Source: Methanosarcinales archaeon
GTDB lineage: Archaea > Halobacteriota > Methanosarcinia > Methanosarcinales > Methanocomedenaceae
DNA length: 58,973 nucleotides
Direction of reading: 5' to 3'
NCBI GenBank assembly: GCA_021108405.1
Contig: JAIOQW010000350.1
Coordinates: 1-58,973 of the forward strand
The stretch's first letter is position 1; the number at the start of each line of letters is the position of its first letter. Positions 20,816 to 30,797 of this stretch are shown here, piece by piece. The notes beneath the pieces were generated by a model. The model was not told where the DNA came from. It ran no database searches and saw only the letters and a list, made by a program, of their open reading frames with translations. The position numbers were made by a program, and so were the translations under genes.

Positions 20816-21273
20816 GTTTCAGCTAAATTCAGAGACTTTTTTTTTATTCTGGTTGAATCAAATATGCGTCTAAAGCAAACAGATTTAACCTAAATATTTC
20901 AACTGGCTTCATTAAACGATAAGCAAAGATATCCACCGTCTACAAAAAGGAGATTTTTTAATTTGTTCTAGAAATGATACGATCGGTTATATAGTTTACG
21001 AAATATATAAGTAATAATAACTAGTGATCAGGAAATAATAAAAAGTCTCATATACTAAAACAAATGCACTAAAGCAAAAAAAGAACAATTTCAAGAGATC
21101 CTCGTATTCATTTTCATTTTCTTTGAATTATGTATTATTGGACAGCCTTTATATAAGAAAATATTCACTATGCAATCTGAATATTGGCATATTACAGTAA
21201 CACATAATATTAAGATAATATGATTATTTAACAAAACAAAAGATTTAAATATTATAAAATTTACAAAGTTGTT

Positions 21274-21380
21274 GAGGTTTAGCATCATGTCATTAAGTTT
21301 TAGCTAAACCCCAAACAGCCCGTAGGCATAGTCTATGTATGCTTCATAGTTACTTAATAGTTTAGGGTATACCTACGTGG
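21274..21380 (+). ncRNA. conserved structured 5' leader, copy B (divergent)
   Basis: GAGGTTTAGC..GCTAAACCCC and CCGTAGGCATA..TATACCTACGTGG; same layout as copies A/C/D/E with different bases. Confidence 0.6.
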
Positions 21381-21406
21381 ATATACATTAAAGGAAGTAA
21401 AATAAA

Positions 21407-22575
21407 ATGAAAATAAAAAAGAAAGGATTGCAAGATGCAGCAGTGCTAATAATATCACTATTGCTTATGGGAGCTATCTTAGTAACTGGAGCAGAAGCTT
21501 CTCAGGCTGACTATTCAGTTGAGAATTTCTATGTAGACGAAGATATAGCATGCAATTATGCTATGACATATCTTAATGGATTTGCAATAGACGAAACTCT
21601 TGGTTTGAAAGATTGGAATAGTGCTAAACTACAGAAAGACCCAATAACAGTCTATGATATGGATGGCAAAAAGCTGTTTTATACATATACTGTGACAAAG
21701 GATGGTAAAGCTATTGGTGAAATGGAAATGAGTGCCAGTAAAGTATTAGGTCGCTTATTAAATAGGATAATAGTAACTGAACCTTTGGATAGGGATAGTA
21801 TGAAGCAAAAGGCCATAGAGATAGCTGAAAAAAAATATCCCGGATGGGAAATACGTTCTGCAGAATTTGTGTGTTATAGCTATCCAAAGGAAGGCGTAAT
21901 GCTAACTCTAGTAAGACCGGAAAGTAAAGAAGAAAAAACAGTAATAATAGACACATTTACTTCTTCAGTGGTTCCGTTAAAGCCACCTAAAAATGACGGA
22001 GACTCAGGAGTATGGTCATTATATGATGAAATACCTGTTGAAAAACGGGTTAAGATGGTTGAAAATTGGAATAAAAATGAAAGAAAAATTATCACTAAGC
22101 AGCTGTCACTATGGATATATCTCCAAAAGGTAGCACAAGCAAAACATTAAAAGTAAAGTTATATGCTCAAGAAGAGAGTAACTGGTGTGCTGCAGCTACG
22201 GGACAGATGATAGCTAAATATCATGGACATACTCATTCACAGAGTCTAGTCGCCCTCTTTATGGGACTTGAACCTGGCACTGGAGGTGGAGCAACAATTA
22301 GTGATCAACTGAATTATTACCATTATGGTATAAGCAAATATGGATCAGATGATCATGCTGCATCATTTAGCGGTGCAAAAGGAGAAATAAATGCGAATAG
22401 ACCATTAGTGAGTAGAATTCCCGGACATGCTAGATGTGCAAAAGGATACTATGATAGTAGTATTATAGGTGATTGGCTATTAATAAATGACCCATGGCCT
22501 GAAGACATAGGTATAACATATTGGGAATTATGGAACATTAGAGAACACGATAAAGATATATATGTGGAGGATTAA
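21407..22575 (+). pseudogene. secreted pro-domain + papain/C39-like cysteine protease, split by a 1-nt frameshift
   Basis: ORFs 21407..22150 and 22111..22575 align to intact 30798..31970; B reads ctgtcactatgg where D reads ccgtcaactatggg (one missing A near 22107). Confidence 0.8.
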
Positions 22576-22635
22576 TCTCCACTTTTTTTATTTTTTAAGC
22601 AGTTAATTTATTAAAGAAAAAATGAGTTAAAGAAT

Positions 22636-23196
22636 ATGAAAAAAATAATTTATATAATTGTTGCAGTGTTAGTGATTATAGTAGCGTATTTCGGGGTAAT
22701 GCTGTTGAATACCGATGAAGAAACAGTTACTATTGTAGAACACGATTATCCAGAAACTCTCGTTGGTGGGATTGATCTGGCATTGAAAGATAATAATACA
22801 TCCCGAATTGAAGAAATCCTGGATGATAAACTACCTGTTTCATACACCATAGGAAAAAATAAATTTTTTAGCACACGATATTATACAGTCATTCCTTTAT
22901 CAGATTTTAACAGTTTGAAAGAGACTATATTGAATAACGAAAATATAGAAGTCGATCCAGTAAAACAGGAAGATGGAAATATATACGCTTTACTTCACCT
23001 ATTAGATGATTCTGATCGTAACGCTACAGACATACTTCAAGAGCACCTTGAAAAATACTCACTGGAAGTAAAAAAGGGTAACAGGTTTTATGTAGAATTT
23101 GATAATATACTGTATAAAGAGATAAAACATATGACAAATCTATTAAAAAATGAAAGTAATGCAATCTATGTTCATCCTGATTATCTAGATGGGTAA
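22636..23196 (+). CDS. membrane-anchored partner protein (one N-terminal TM), family P
   Basis: MKKIIYIIVAVLVIIVAYFGVMLLNTDEETVTI; paralogs 23617..24180 and 32022..32585, each following a C39-like gene. Confidence 0.7.
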   Translation: MKKIIYIIVAVLVIIVAYFGVMLLNTDEETVTIVEHDYPETLVGGIDLALKDNNTSRIEEILDDKLPVSYTIGKNKFFSTRYYTVIPLSDFNSLKETILNNENIEVDPVKQEDGNIYALLHLLDDSDRNATDILQEHLEKYSLEVKKGNRFYVEFDNILYKEIKHMTNLLKNESNAIYVHPDYLDG

Positions 23197-23208
23197 AAAA
23201 GCTTAAAA

Positions 23209-23565
23209 GGTGAATATTATGGATATACTCATACACAAAGCGAAGTCGCTGAATATATGGGACTTGATCCTGGTACAGGCGGTGCAAATAAAACAAATAT
23301 ATTAAATTATTTCCATAATGGTATAGATAAATATGGATCTAATGAATATGAAGCAGAATTTAGCGAAGCAAAAGAAGAAATAGATGTGGATAGACCATTA
23401 ATGAGTGGGGTTAAAGGACATGCAAGATGTGCCGTAGGATACTCGGATAGTAGTTGTTTACCCTGTTTATTAATATACGACCCATGGCCTGAAGATGTAG
23501 GGCTGAAATACTGGGAAGTGTATTGGGGTAGAAAACACACTACAGACATACATGTGGAGGATTAA
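23209..23565 (+). pseudogene. 5'-truncated C39-like protease fragment
   Basis: Nearly identical to 31612..31970; lacks the catalytic-Cys region; begins abruptly after stop of 22636 gene. Confidence 0.8.
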
Positions 23566-23616
23566 CCTCCACCTTTTTATTTTTTAATTTATTAAAGAAA
23601 AGGTGAATTAAAGAAA

Positions 23617-24180
23617 ATGAAACAAATAATTTATATAATTGTTGCAGTATTGGTGATTATAGTGGCGTATTTAGGGATGATGTTATTGAATACCGATGAA
23701 GAAACAATTGCTATTAGAGATCTCGATTTTCCAGAAATTCTCGTTAGTGGGATTGATCTGGCATTGAAAGATAATAATACATCCCAATTTGAAGAAATCC
23801 TGGAAAAACAACTATCTTTTTCATACACCATAGAAAAAAAAGATTTTTATGGCGAACGGGATTATACAGTCATTCCTTTATCAGATTTTAACAGTTTGAA
23901 AAAGACTATATTAAATAACGAAAATATAGAAGTCACACCAGTAAAACAGGAAGATGAGAATATATACGTTTTACTTCACCTGTTAGGTGAATCTGACCGT
24001 AACGCTACAATCAAACTTCAAGAGCACCTCGAAAAATACTCACTGGAAGTAAAAAAGATTAACTGGTTTTATGTAAAATTTAGTGGTAATATACTGTACA
24101 AAGAGATAAAGCATACGACAAATCTATTAAAAAATGAAAGTAATGCAATTTATGTTTATCCTGATTATCTAGAGGGGTAA
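23617..24180 (+). CDS. membrane-anchored partner protein, family P
   Basis: MKQIIYIIVAVLVIIVAYLGMMLLNTDEET; paralog of 22636 and 32022. Confidence 0.7.
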   Translation: MKQIIYIIVAVLVIIVAYLGMMLLNTDEETIAIRDLDFPEILVSGIDLALKDNNTSQFEEILEKQLSFSYTIEKKDFYGERDYTVIPLSDFNSLKKTILNNENIEVTPVKQEDENIYVLLHLLGESDRNATIKLQEHLEKYSLEVKKINWFYVKFSGNILYKEIKHTTNLLKNESNAIYVYPDYLEG

Positions 24181-24262
24181 AAAAGCTTAAAAGCAGATTG
24201 TTGATAAAATAAAATTTTTAATAATATTATATATTTATCTGTTAATAATTATATAAACACAG

Positions 24263-24964
24263 GTGATAATGATGAAAATGGAAATTAAGAAGAAAAAAAT
24301 GCTAGTTGGAACAATATTTTTCATATCGTTACTACTAATAGGATCTATCTTTGTAAAAGGAGCTTTTCAGGATAACTATTCAGTCGAGGATTACTATGTA
24401 GATGAAGATACGGTATGGAAATATGCTGTTGCACATCTCGCAGAATTTACAGCAGTTGACACTCCTGGTTTAGAAGATTGGGAAGATGCAGAAGTACAAC
24501 AAGACCCGGTGACAATTTATGACATACATGAAAAAAAGCTATTTTATACATTCACAGTGACAAAGGATGGTAAAGCTATTGGTGAAATGGAAATGGCTGC
24601 CAGTAAAGTCCTTGGTTGTATAATGCATAGGATGATTTTGAGTGAACCTTTAGATAGGGATAGTATGAAGCAAAAGGCTATAGATATAGCTAAAAAAGAA
24701 TATCCCGGATGGGAATTACGTTCTACAAAACCTGTATGCTATAGCTATCCAATGGAAGGGGTAATGCTGACTTTGGTAAAACCGGAAACTAATGAAGAAA
24801 AAACAGTTATAATAGACACATATACCTCTATGGAGGTTCCACTAAAGGAACCAAAAAATGCAGGAGACTTTGGGGCATGGTCGTTATACGATAAAATACC
24901 TGCTGGAGAACGGGCCAAGATGGTTGAAAATTGGAATGAATGTGCAAGAAATATTACAATTTAG
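24263..24964 (+). CDS. secreted stand-alone pro-domain protein (no protease domain)
   Basis: Homologous to N-terminal ~225 aa of 30798..31970; signal-like N-terminus; followed by ycaO fragment instead of a protease domain. Confidence 0.65.
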   Translation: MIMMKMEIKKKKMLVGTIFFISLLLIGSIFVKGAFQDNYSVEDYYVDEDTVWKYAVAHLAEFTAVDTPGLEDWEDAEVQQDPVTIYDIHEKKLFYTFTVTKDGKAIGEMEMAASKVLGCIMHRMILSEPLDRDSMKQKAIDIAKKEYPGWELRSTKPVCYSYPMEGVMLTLVKPETNEEKTVIIDTYTSMEVPLKEPKNAGDFGAWSLYDKIPAGERAKMVENWNECARNITI

Positions 24965-24973
24965 AGGTTGTGA

Positions 24974-25061
24974 ACAGTAGAGGAGTACAGATACACGGTG
25001 CCAGGGAGGATACGGACAGGGAAAGTATGGTAAGGACTTTCGGATACGATACTATGAAATA
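24974..25061 (+). pseudogene. short ycaO 3' fragment
   Basis: agtagaggagtacagatacacggtgccagggaggatacggac.. matches ycaO from ~18339. Confidence 0.85.
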
Positions 25062-25640
25062 GTTGCAGATGCACAAGATAATATTGTAGCTACATATCAA
25101 CTTGAGCCAAAACTTATTGGCAGTAAAGAGTATATTAACAAAGAATCCACCATTCCAGTGAAAACAATCGTTGAACTCTATCAATTAGATATTATAGTAC
25201 CCAATGGAAAAAGTGGTTCAATTGAAATCTTAACAACAGATGTCATCACGGCCGAAAATTCAGCATGGAAAGAAATTGGTCAAGCTTATCCACTTTTTTA
25301 CTGCCTGCCATGTCTTCTTGTGAGTAAAGATATGAACGTTATAGCTAAAGGCAAATTTGTCATAGATTATGGCAATGAAGTTGAGTCAGTAGCTCAGCAG
25401 TCAACTTCAGAAACAAACTGTGAAATATGTCTCTCAAAATGCAGTTTTGAAAAACCTGAATCTGGTGGGACTCATGAAAGGCAAGTTGATGCCACTGCAG
25501 TATGGGCTGTTAATATGGCACCATTAACAGTAAATTTTGAGATATTTTCATGGGTATCTGTAGATAAATTCGGAACCATGGATAGTGGTGCTTCAGATGA
25601 CTCTTGGTTTACTCCAGGATTCGGATGTTATGCCCCTTAA
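25062..25640 (+). pseudogene. 5'-truncated copy of the 34851 secreted-protein gene
   Basis: ORF 25158..25640 matches the C-terminal half of 34851..35882; upstream sequence fused to ycaO fragment. Confidence 0.8.
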
Positions 25641-25721
25641 ATAAAATATTACAATTGAAAAGGTTGTTCAAAACAACCTTATTTTTTTAGATAGGTTTAC
25701 ATAAAATACAAGGTTTAATTC

Positions 25722-26561
25722 ATGTACAAAGTAAATTATATAAAATTAGTAACCATAATAATAAGCTTAATTGTTATCGTTAGCTTGATATCGGCTTTAA
25801 TTACACTAAATCCAGCAAGCCCTTATAACGAGAGTAATGATTTGCAATTCTCTAAAGTATTCAACACCTCTTTCCATAAGTTCCCAATTCCTTTGGTAAG
25901 TTACTCTAATTCAGAAGATTATGTAGATTCAGTTATTTCTTCTACATCTCTTAGCAATTATCCTCAAAATATAATTGGTTTAATCAAGTACGAGGAATCA
26001 AATATTATATTTATTGAATCTGATGGAATTATTACTGAAATAATAGCTGATGATGAAGCTAATGTTTTAGAAATTTATACCCTTGAGCTAAAGCCAATCA
26101 GTTCAAAAGAGTTTTATAAGAAAGGAATTCCAATGGAAAGAACTATAATAAAATTATATGAACTTGAAATTCCCTTAGCAGATATAAGCAATTCCCATTC
26201 TTTTAATGTAAGTGTTCTTGAAGTATCCTATGAGAGTTGGGAAGATATAATTAGTTGCAAAGAAAATAATAATAAGAATGTTTACATTGAAGGAAGATTT
26301 TTCATTGATAGTTCCGACAGTGTGGTTGCTGTGGGGAATTCAAACGTACTAACTAATTGCATTCTTTTATCCATCACTGAAATTAAAAATCAATCGCAAA
26401 ATGGGACTGTTGGAATATTTTCTAATTCAGTTAAATGGGAAAGTAAAGGTCTATTCATAAAATCCAAATCAGAAAGAGAATCATATGTTTCAGTAGACAA
26501 AAATTTGAACATTGGGACTTGGGTTGCAGAAGATTCATGGATTGGGTTGTATTTGATTTAA
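25722..26561 (+). CDS. membrane-anchored partner protein, family Q
   Basis: MYKVNYIKLVTIIISLIVIVSLISALI; paralog of 35964..36800 and distantly of 34851. Confidence 0.65.
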   Translation: MYKVNYIKLVTIIISLIVIVSLISALITLNPASPYNESNDLQFSKVFNTSFHKFPIPLVSYSNSEDYVDSVISSTSLSNYPQNIIGLIKYEESNIIFIESDGIITEIIADDEANVLEIYTLELKPISSKEFYKKGIPMERTIIKLYELEIPLADISNSHSFNVSVLEVSYESWEDIISCKENNNKNVYIEGRFFIDSSDSVVAVGNSNVLTNCILLSITEIKNQSQNGTVGIFSNSVKWESKGLFIKSKSERESYVSVDKNLNIGTWVAEDSWIGLYLI

Positions 26562-26616
26562 TGTACATATTTGGGTCGTGTCTAGGATTTATTGACAATG
26601 TTTAAATAATTTAAAT

Positions 26617-27620
26617 GTGGTTTTATCGAAAGATAGTAAAGCTATTAGTAAAATGGAAATAGGTACCAGTGAAGTCCTTGGTTGTATACTTCATAGGATG
26701 ATTTTGAGTGAACTTTTGGATAAGGATAGTATGAAGCAAAAAGCTATAGATATAGTTAAAAAAGAATATCCCGGATGGGAATTACGTTCTACAAAACCTG
26801 TATGCTATAGCTATCCGATGGAGGGGGTAATGCTGACTTTAGTAAAACCCGAAACTAAAGAAGAAAAAACAGTCATAATAGATACATATGCGTCTATGGA
26901 GGTTCCACTAAAGGAACCCATAAATGAAGGAGACTCGGAGCATGGTCGTTATACGATGAAATACCTGCTGGACGCTGATTACAGGCCTCCTGTTAAAAGG
27001 AGTGATATCAATATCAGGCCAGGCAGAGAAAAACCTGTTATCATAGGTATCATTGATGGAGTATTCTTTGATAGGGCTGCTGTCGGGCACAGGGAGATCA
27101 TTAGTGCACTTAGGGCAGGAGTAACTGTAGTTGGCGGTTCCAGTATGGGTGCACTGAGGGCTTCCGAGCTTGATTCATATGGTATGATCGGAGTAGGCCG
27201 TATATATGAATGGTACCGTGATGGTGTTATTGAATCAGATGATGAGGTGGCTGTTACTTTTCATCCTGAGACTCTGCAACCGCTTTCGGTTCCGCTGGTC
27301 AATATCAGGGCTACGCTTGAATATGCATTAGATAAAGACATGATCGATCCGCACCAGAGGGATATGTTGCTGAAGATCGCAAGGTTTATATATTATCCTG
27401 AGAGGTCATATCATGCAATGGTAAAAAAGGAGTAGAGGCAGGGGTTGTTTCTATATCAGTACAGGATGAATTTATAGACTTTTTTGTAGTATATAATCTC
27501 TAAGATAATATACTCAAGAAAATCCGACCGAAGGGAGGATTTTGTTCTTAATAATGAAGTGGATGTGAAGCGGGACGACGCTTTGCTGGTTATAGAAAAG
27601 ATACGTTAGTTACTTTGAGA
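26617..27620 (+). pseudogene. chimeric pro-domain fragment fused to 5'-truncated tfuA (copy 2), disrupted by repeat insertion
   Basis: ORF 26617..27435 reads ..PINEGDSEHGRYTMKYL|LDADYRPPVKRSDINIRPG; frameshift at 27425-27435; family Y repeat inserted at ~27490. Confidence 0.8.
27490..27549. repeat. family Y repeat inserted inside tfuA copy 2
   Basis: agtatataatctctaagataatatactcaagaaaatccgaccgaagggaggattttgttc interrupts gacttttttgt/taataatgaagtgg. Confidence 0.75.
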
Positions 27621-27814
27621 AGATATATCGGGCAAATGGGAAAGCCTGTAGTTGGTAGTGAATGAGCAATACTTTGTAAAAACATTCTAAAAGGTTAAGG
27701 AAAATTGAAAAGAAAACTTAAACTTACTAATTTATCGTGCTATTTAAATTATGAATGGTGGGAATTGGTATTAAATAATAAAGTATAAGTAGGAATGAGA
27801 TTGTAAAGAGCTTA

Positions 27815-27918
27815 GAGGTTCAGCTGAAATTAATTAGACAATAGCCGAACCTCAACAGCCCAAAGGCATTATTAACACGCCTTATTCTTACTTAAGGCTT
27901 TAGTTGTGCCTCTGGGGT
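27815..27918 (+). ncRNA. conserved structured 5' leader, copy C
   Basis: GAGGTTCAGCT..AGCCGAACCTC; CAAAGGCA..TGCCTCTG; 25 nt upstream of ATG 27943. Confidence 0.7.
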
Positions 27919-27942
27919 AAAAGAATATGGAGTAAAAAAAAT

Positions 27943-28755
27943 ATGAAAAATAAAAGAATTCAAATAGGTGCAGTACTTGTGGTAATGCTACTGATGAGCA
28001 TAGCGTTTGTACCGGCAGTGAGTGCAAAAGTTGACAATTCTGATACGAAAGGAATATTAGCACAGATTCCGATTCCTGAAGTAAGTACAGAGATTTTAAA
28101 AAATGATATTCGAGCAGACTACCTGAAAAAGGCTATAATGTCCCTTGAAGTGAAAGAAATAACGAATGAGTTTTATTCAAGAGGATATAAAATTGATTTT
28201 GAAAATGTTGAAGTTATATCTGTATCAAATATAGATACAAATAATTCTGGAATAAGAGTAGATATTCCATTCCAGACAGGAAATGAATCTGTCTTGGCAG
28301 CTTTAACGACATATTTCAATGACCAGGGCCAGGAAACATTTGGACATATTAAAAATGGCGACAAACATGAAATATTTCCACATAATAATACAAATCAAGA
28401 TGAAACCACGGCATTCCAATACAACAATAGACAGGAGGGTATTAAATGCCTAATGTCAGCATCACATATCTCTATACCTGGATACGATTATGGGGGGACC
28501 TATGAATTAGATGACATATGTTATGTATTGGCAGGTTCCTGCGGTGCTGTCTGGATTGGTGCAACAGCTAATTTAATACCTGGAGATGGGACAGTTGTTG
28601 CGGTAATCTGTACTCCTGCTGTTACTACAACTTGCTTTATATCCGAAACTATAGATAGATATACTTCATGTGATGATCCAACAATAATCATATATAGTAG
28701 AAAATTGTGGAATCCCATTGGTCCAAAGATCTTGGTAATACCTTACTGTAAATAA
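27943..28755 (+). CDS. secreted Cys-rich precursor, halocin-C8-like candidate
   Basis: Signal MKNKRIQIGAVLVVMLLMSIAFVPAVSA; C-terminal Gly/Ala/Val-rich DICYVLAGSCGAVWIGATANLIPGDGTVVAVICTPAVTTTCFISETIDRYTSCDDP. Confidence 0.55.
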   Translation: MKNKRIQIGAVLVVMLLMSIAFVPAVSAKVDNSDTKGILAQIPIPEVSTEILKNDIRADYLKKAIMSLEVKEITNEFYSRGYKIDFENVEVISVSNIDTNNSGIRVDIPFQTGNESVLAALTTYFNDQGQETFGHIKNGDKHEIFPHNNTNQDETTAFQYNNRQEGIKCLMSASHISIPGYDYGGTYELDDICYVLAGSCGAVWIGATANLIPGDGTVVAVICTPAVTTTCFISETIDRYTSCDDPTIIIYSRKLWNPIGPKILVIPYCK

Positions 28756-28902
28756 ATCTTTGATGTTTTATTTATTTTCGAGGTTGTATAGTCCCTAAAA
28801 GATTTCTCACTAATTTTTACTCTGAAATCTTTACTCAGAGCATGAAATTAGAGTTCAATACGTAAAAATTATGGGACTACACAATTTTTTTTGAGGTAGA
28901 AA

Positions 28903-29175
28903 ATGTTAATTAATTGGAAAGTAATCATCTCACTATTTATAATTATTAGCTCAATCTTTATGATGATTTTTGCGTATATAAAATCAGACATTAAAATTGT
29001 ATTTGGGTACAGATTCTTGTTTGCACTAAATTTTCTAACTATCGGAGTGATATTATTATGTAATTCATGGAATTATTATTTATCTGATTTAGCATACATG
29101 ATTCTATTTGTTATTGGAATGACTTCTATGATATCTGCGGTTATACTCGTTTACTTAAAAAAAAGAAAAACATAA
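28903..29175 (+). CDS. small (90 aa) multi-TM protein, candidate partner/immunity of 27943
   Basis: About three hydrophobic segments; immediately downstream of the Cys-rich precursor. Confidence 0.5.
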   Translation: MLINWKVIISLFIIISSIFMMIFAYIKSDIKIVFGYRFLFALNFLTIGVILLCNSWNYYLSDLAYMILFVIGMTSMISAVILVYLKKRKT

Positions 29176-29231
29176 TGCATCATTAATCCTTTTGGAGGCT
29201 ATATTTTGGAGTTATAGGTTTTGTCCCACAA

Positions 29232-29429
29232 TTGCCTTTGGTAAAACAGGAAACTAAAGAAGAAAAAATAGTTATAATAGATACATATACTTCTATGGAG
29301 GTTCCACTAAAGGAACCTAAAAATGCAGAAGACTTTGGTGCATGGTCGTTATACGATAAAATACCTGCTGGAGAACGGGGCAAAATGGTTGAAAATTGGA
29401 ATGGATGTGCAATAAATATTACCACTTAG
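29232..29429 (+). pseudogene. pro-domain 3' remnant
   Basis: PLVKQETKEEKIVIIDTYTSMEVPLKEPKNAEDFGAWSLYDKIPAGERGKMVENWNG matches 24263 and 32669 C-termini. Confidence 0.8.
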
Positions 29430-29438
29430 TGGCTGTGA

Positions 29439-29827
29439 ACAGTAGATTAGTACAGATACACGGCGCCAGGGATGATACGGACCGGGAAAGTATGGTAAGG
29501 ACTTTCGGATACGATACTATGAAACGTCTGAATAAATACTGGTATGAAGAGACTGAAGATAAGGTCCGGTTATCAGACCTGGAAGATAAGTCTGCGGATA
29601 CACCTGCCAAGAACATTGAAACTATAATTACTATGCTAAAAGGGATCGTTCCTTATGCTGTTATTATAGACCTTTCACGTTCCAATGTGAAAATGCCTGT
29701 AATCAGGGCCATCCTGCCCACTTTTGAGCTGTATACTCTTGATAGGGACCGCAGAGGTAAACGGATGAAGGTAGGACGTAATAAAAAAATGGGTAAGAAA
29801 AAATTCAGGCGACTCAGACCGTCATGA
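29439..29827 (+). pseudogene. ycaO 3' fragment with open frame (ORF 29396..29827)
   Basis: VQIHGARDDTDRESMVRTFGYDTMKRLNKYW..KKKFRRLRPS, near-identical to YcaO C-terminal ~127 aa. Confidence 0.85.
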
Positions 29828-30474
29828 AACAGATCGTTATTTACACAGGTATCAGTCTTTCATGGTCAGATGCACGAACACTGCTGGACGCTGATTACAG
29901 GCCTCCTGTTAAAAGGAGTGATATCAACATAAGACCAGGCAAAGAAAAACCTGATATCATAGGTATCATTGATGGTGTATTTTTTGACAGGGCTGCTGTC
30001 GGGCACAGGGAGATCATTAGTGCACTTAAGGCAGGAGTGAGCGTTGTTGGTGGTTCCAGTATGGGTGCATTGAGGGCTTCCGAGCTTGATTCATATGGTA
30101 TGATCGGAGTAGGCCGTATATATGAATGGTACCGTGATGGTGTTATTGAATCTGATGATGAGGTTGCTGTTACTTTTCATCCTGAAACTTTACAACCGCT
30201 TTCGGTTCCGTTGGTCAATATCAGGGCTACGCTTGAATATGAATTGGATAGAGACACGATCGATCCGAGCCAGAGGGATGTGTTGCTTAAGATCGCAAGG
30301 TCGATGTATTATCCTGATAGGTCATATCATGCAGTGGTAAAAAAAGGAGTTGAGGCAGGGGTTGTTTCAGTATCTGTACAGGATGAACTTATAGACTTTT
30401 TTGTTAATAATGAAGTGGATTTGAAGCGGGACGACGCTTTGCTGGTTATAGAAAAGATACGTCAGCTTCTTTGA
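29824..30474 (+). CDS. tfuA: TfuA-like protein (copy 3, intact)
   Basis: 216 aa, near-identical to 18723..19373. Confidence 0.9.
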   Translation: MKQIVIYTGISLSWSDARTLLDADYRPPVKRSDINIRPGKEKPDIIGIIDGVFFDRAAVGHREIISALKAGVSVVGGSSMGALRASELDSYGMIGVGRIYEWYRDGVIESDDEVAVTFHPETLQPLSVPLVNIRATLEYELDRDTIDPSQRDVLLKIARSMYYPDRSYHAVVKKGVEAGVVSVSVQDELIDFFVNNEVDLKRDDALLVIEKIRQLL

Positions 30475-30562
30475 GAAGATATATCGGGTAAAGGGGGAAG
30501 CCTGTAGTTGGTAGTGAATGAGTAATTCATTGTAAAAACATTCTTAAAGGTCAAGGAAAATT

Positions 30563-30600
30563 GAAAAGAAAACTTAAACTTACTAATTTATCGTGCTATT
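30563..30600 (+). promoter_or_regulatory. conserved promoter candidate (BRE/TATA-like) upstream of leader RNA
   Basis: AAAAGAAAACTTAAACTTACTAATTTATCGTGCTATTTAA conserved at ~19595, ~27708 and ~34615. Confidence 0.4.
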
Positions 30601-30670
30601 TAAATTATGAATGGTGGGAATTGGTATTAAATCATAAAGTATAAGTAGGAATGAGATTGTGAAGAGTTTA

Positions 30671-30774
30671 GAGGTTCAGCTCAATTTGTTTAGAATATAG
30701 CCGAACCTCAACAGCCCAAAGGCATTATAAATACGCCTTATTCTTACTTAAGGTTTTAGTTGTGCCTTTGAGGT
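30671..30774 (+). ncRNA. conserved structured 5' leader, copy D
   Basis: GAGGTTCAGCT..AGCCGAACCTC; CAAAGGCA..TGCCTTTG; 24 nt upstream of ATG 30798. Confidence 0.7.
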
Positions 30775-30797
30775 AAAAGAATATGGAGTAAAAAAAT

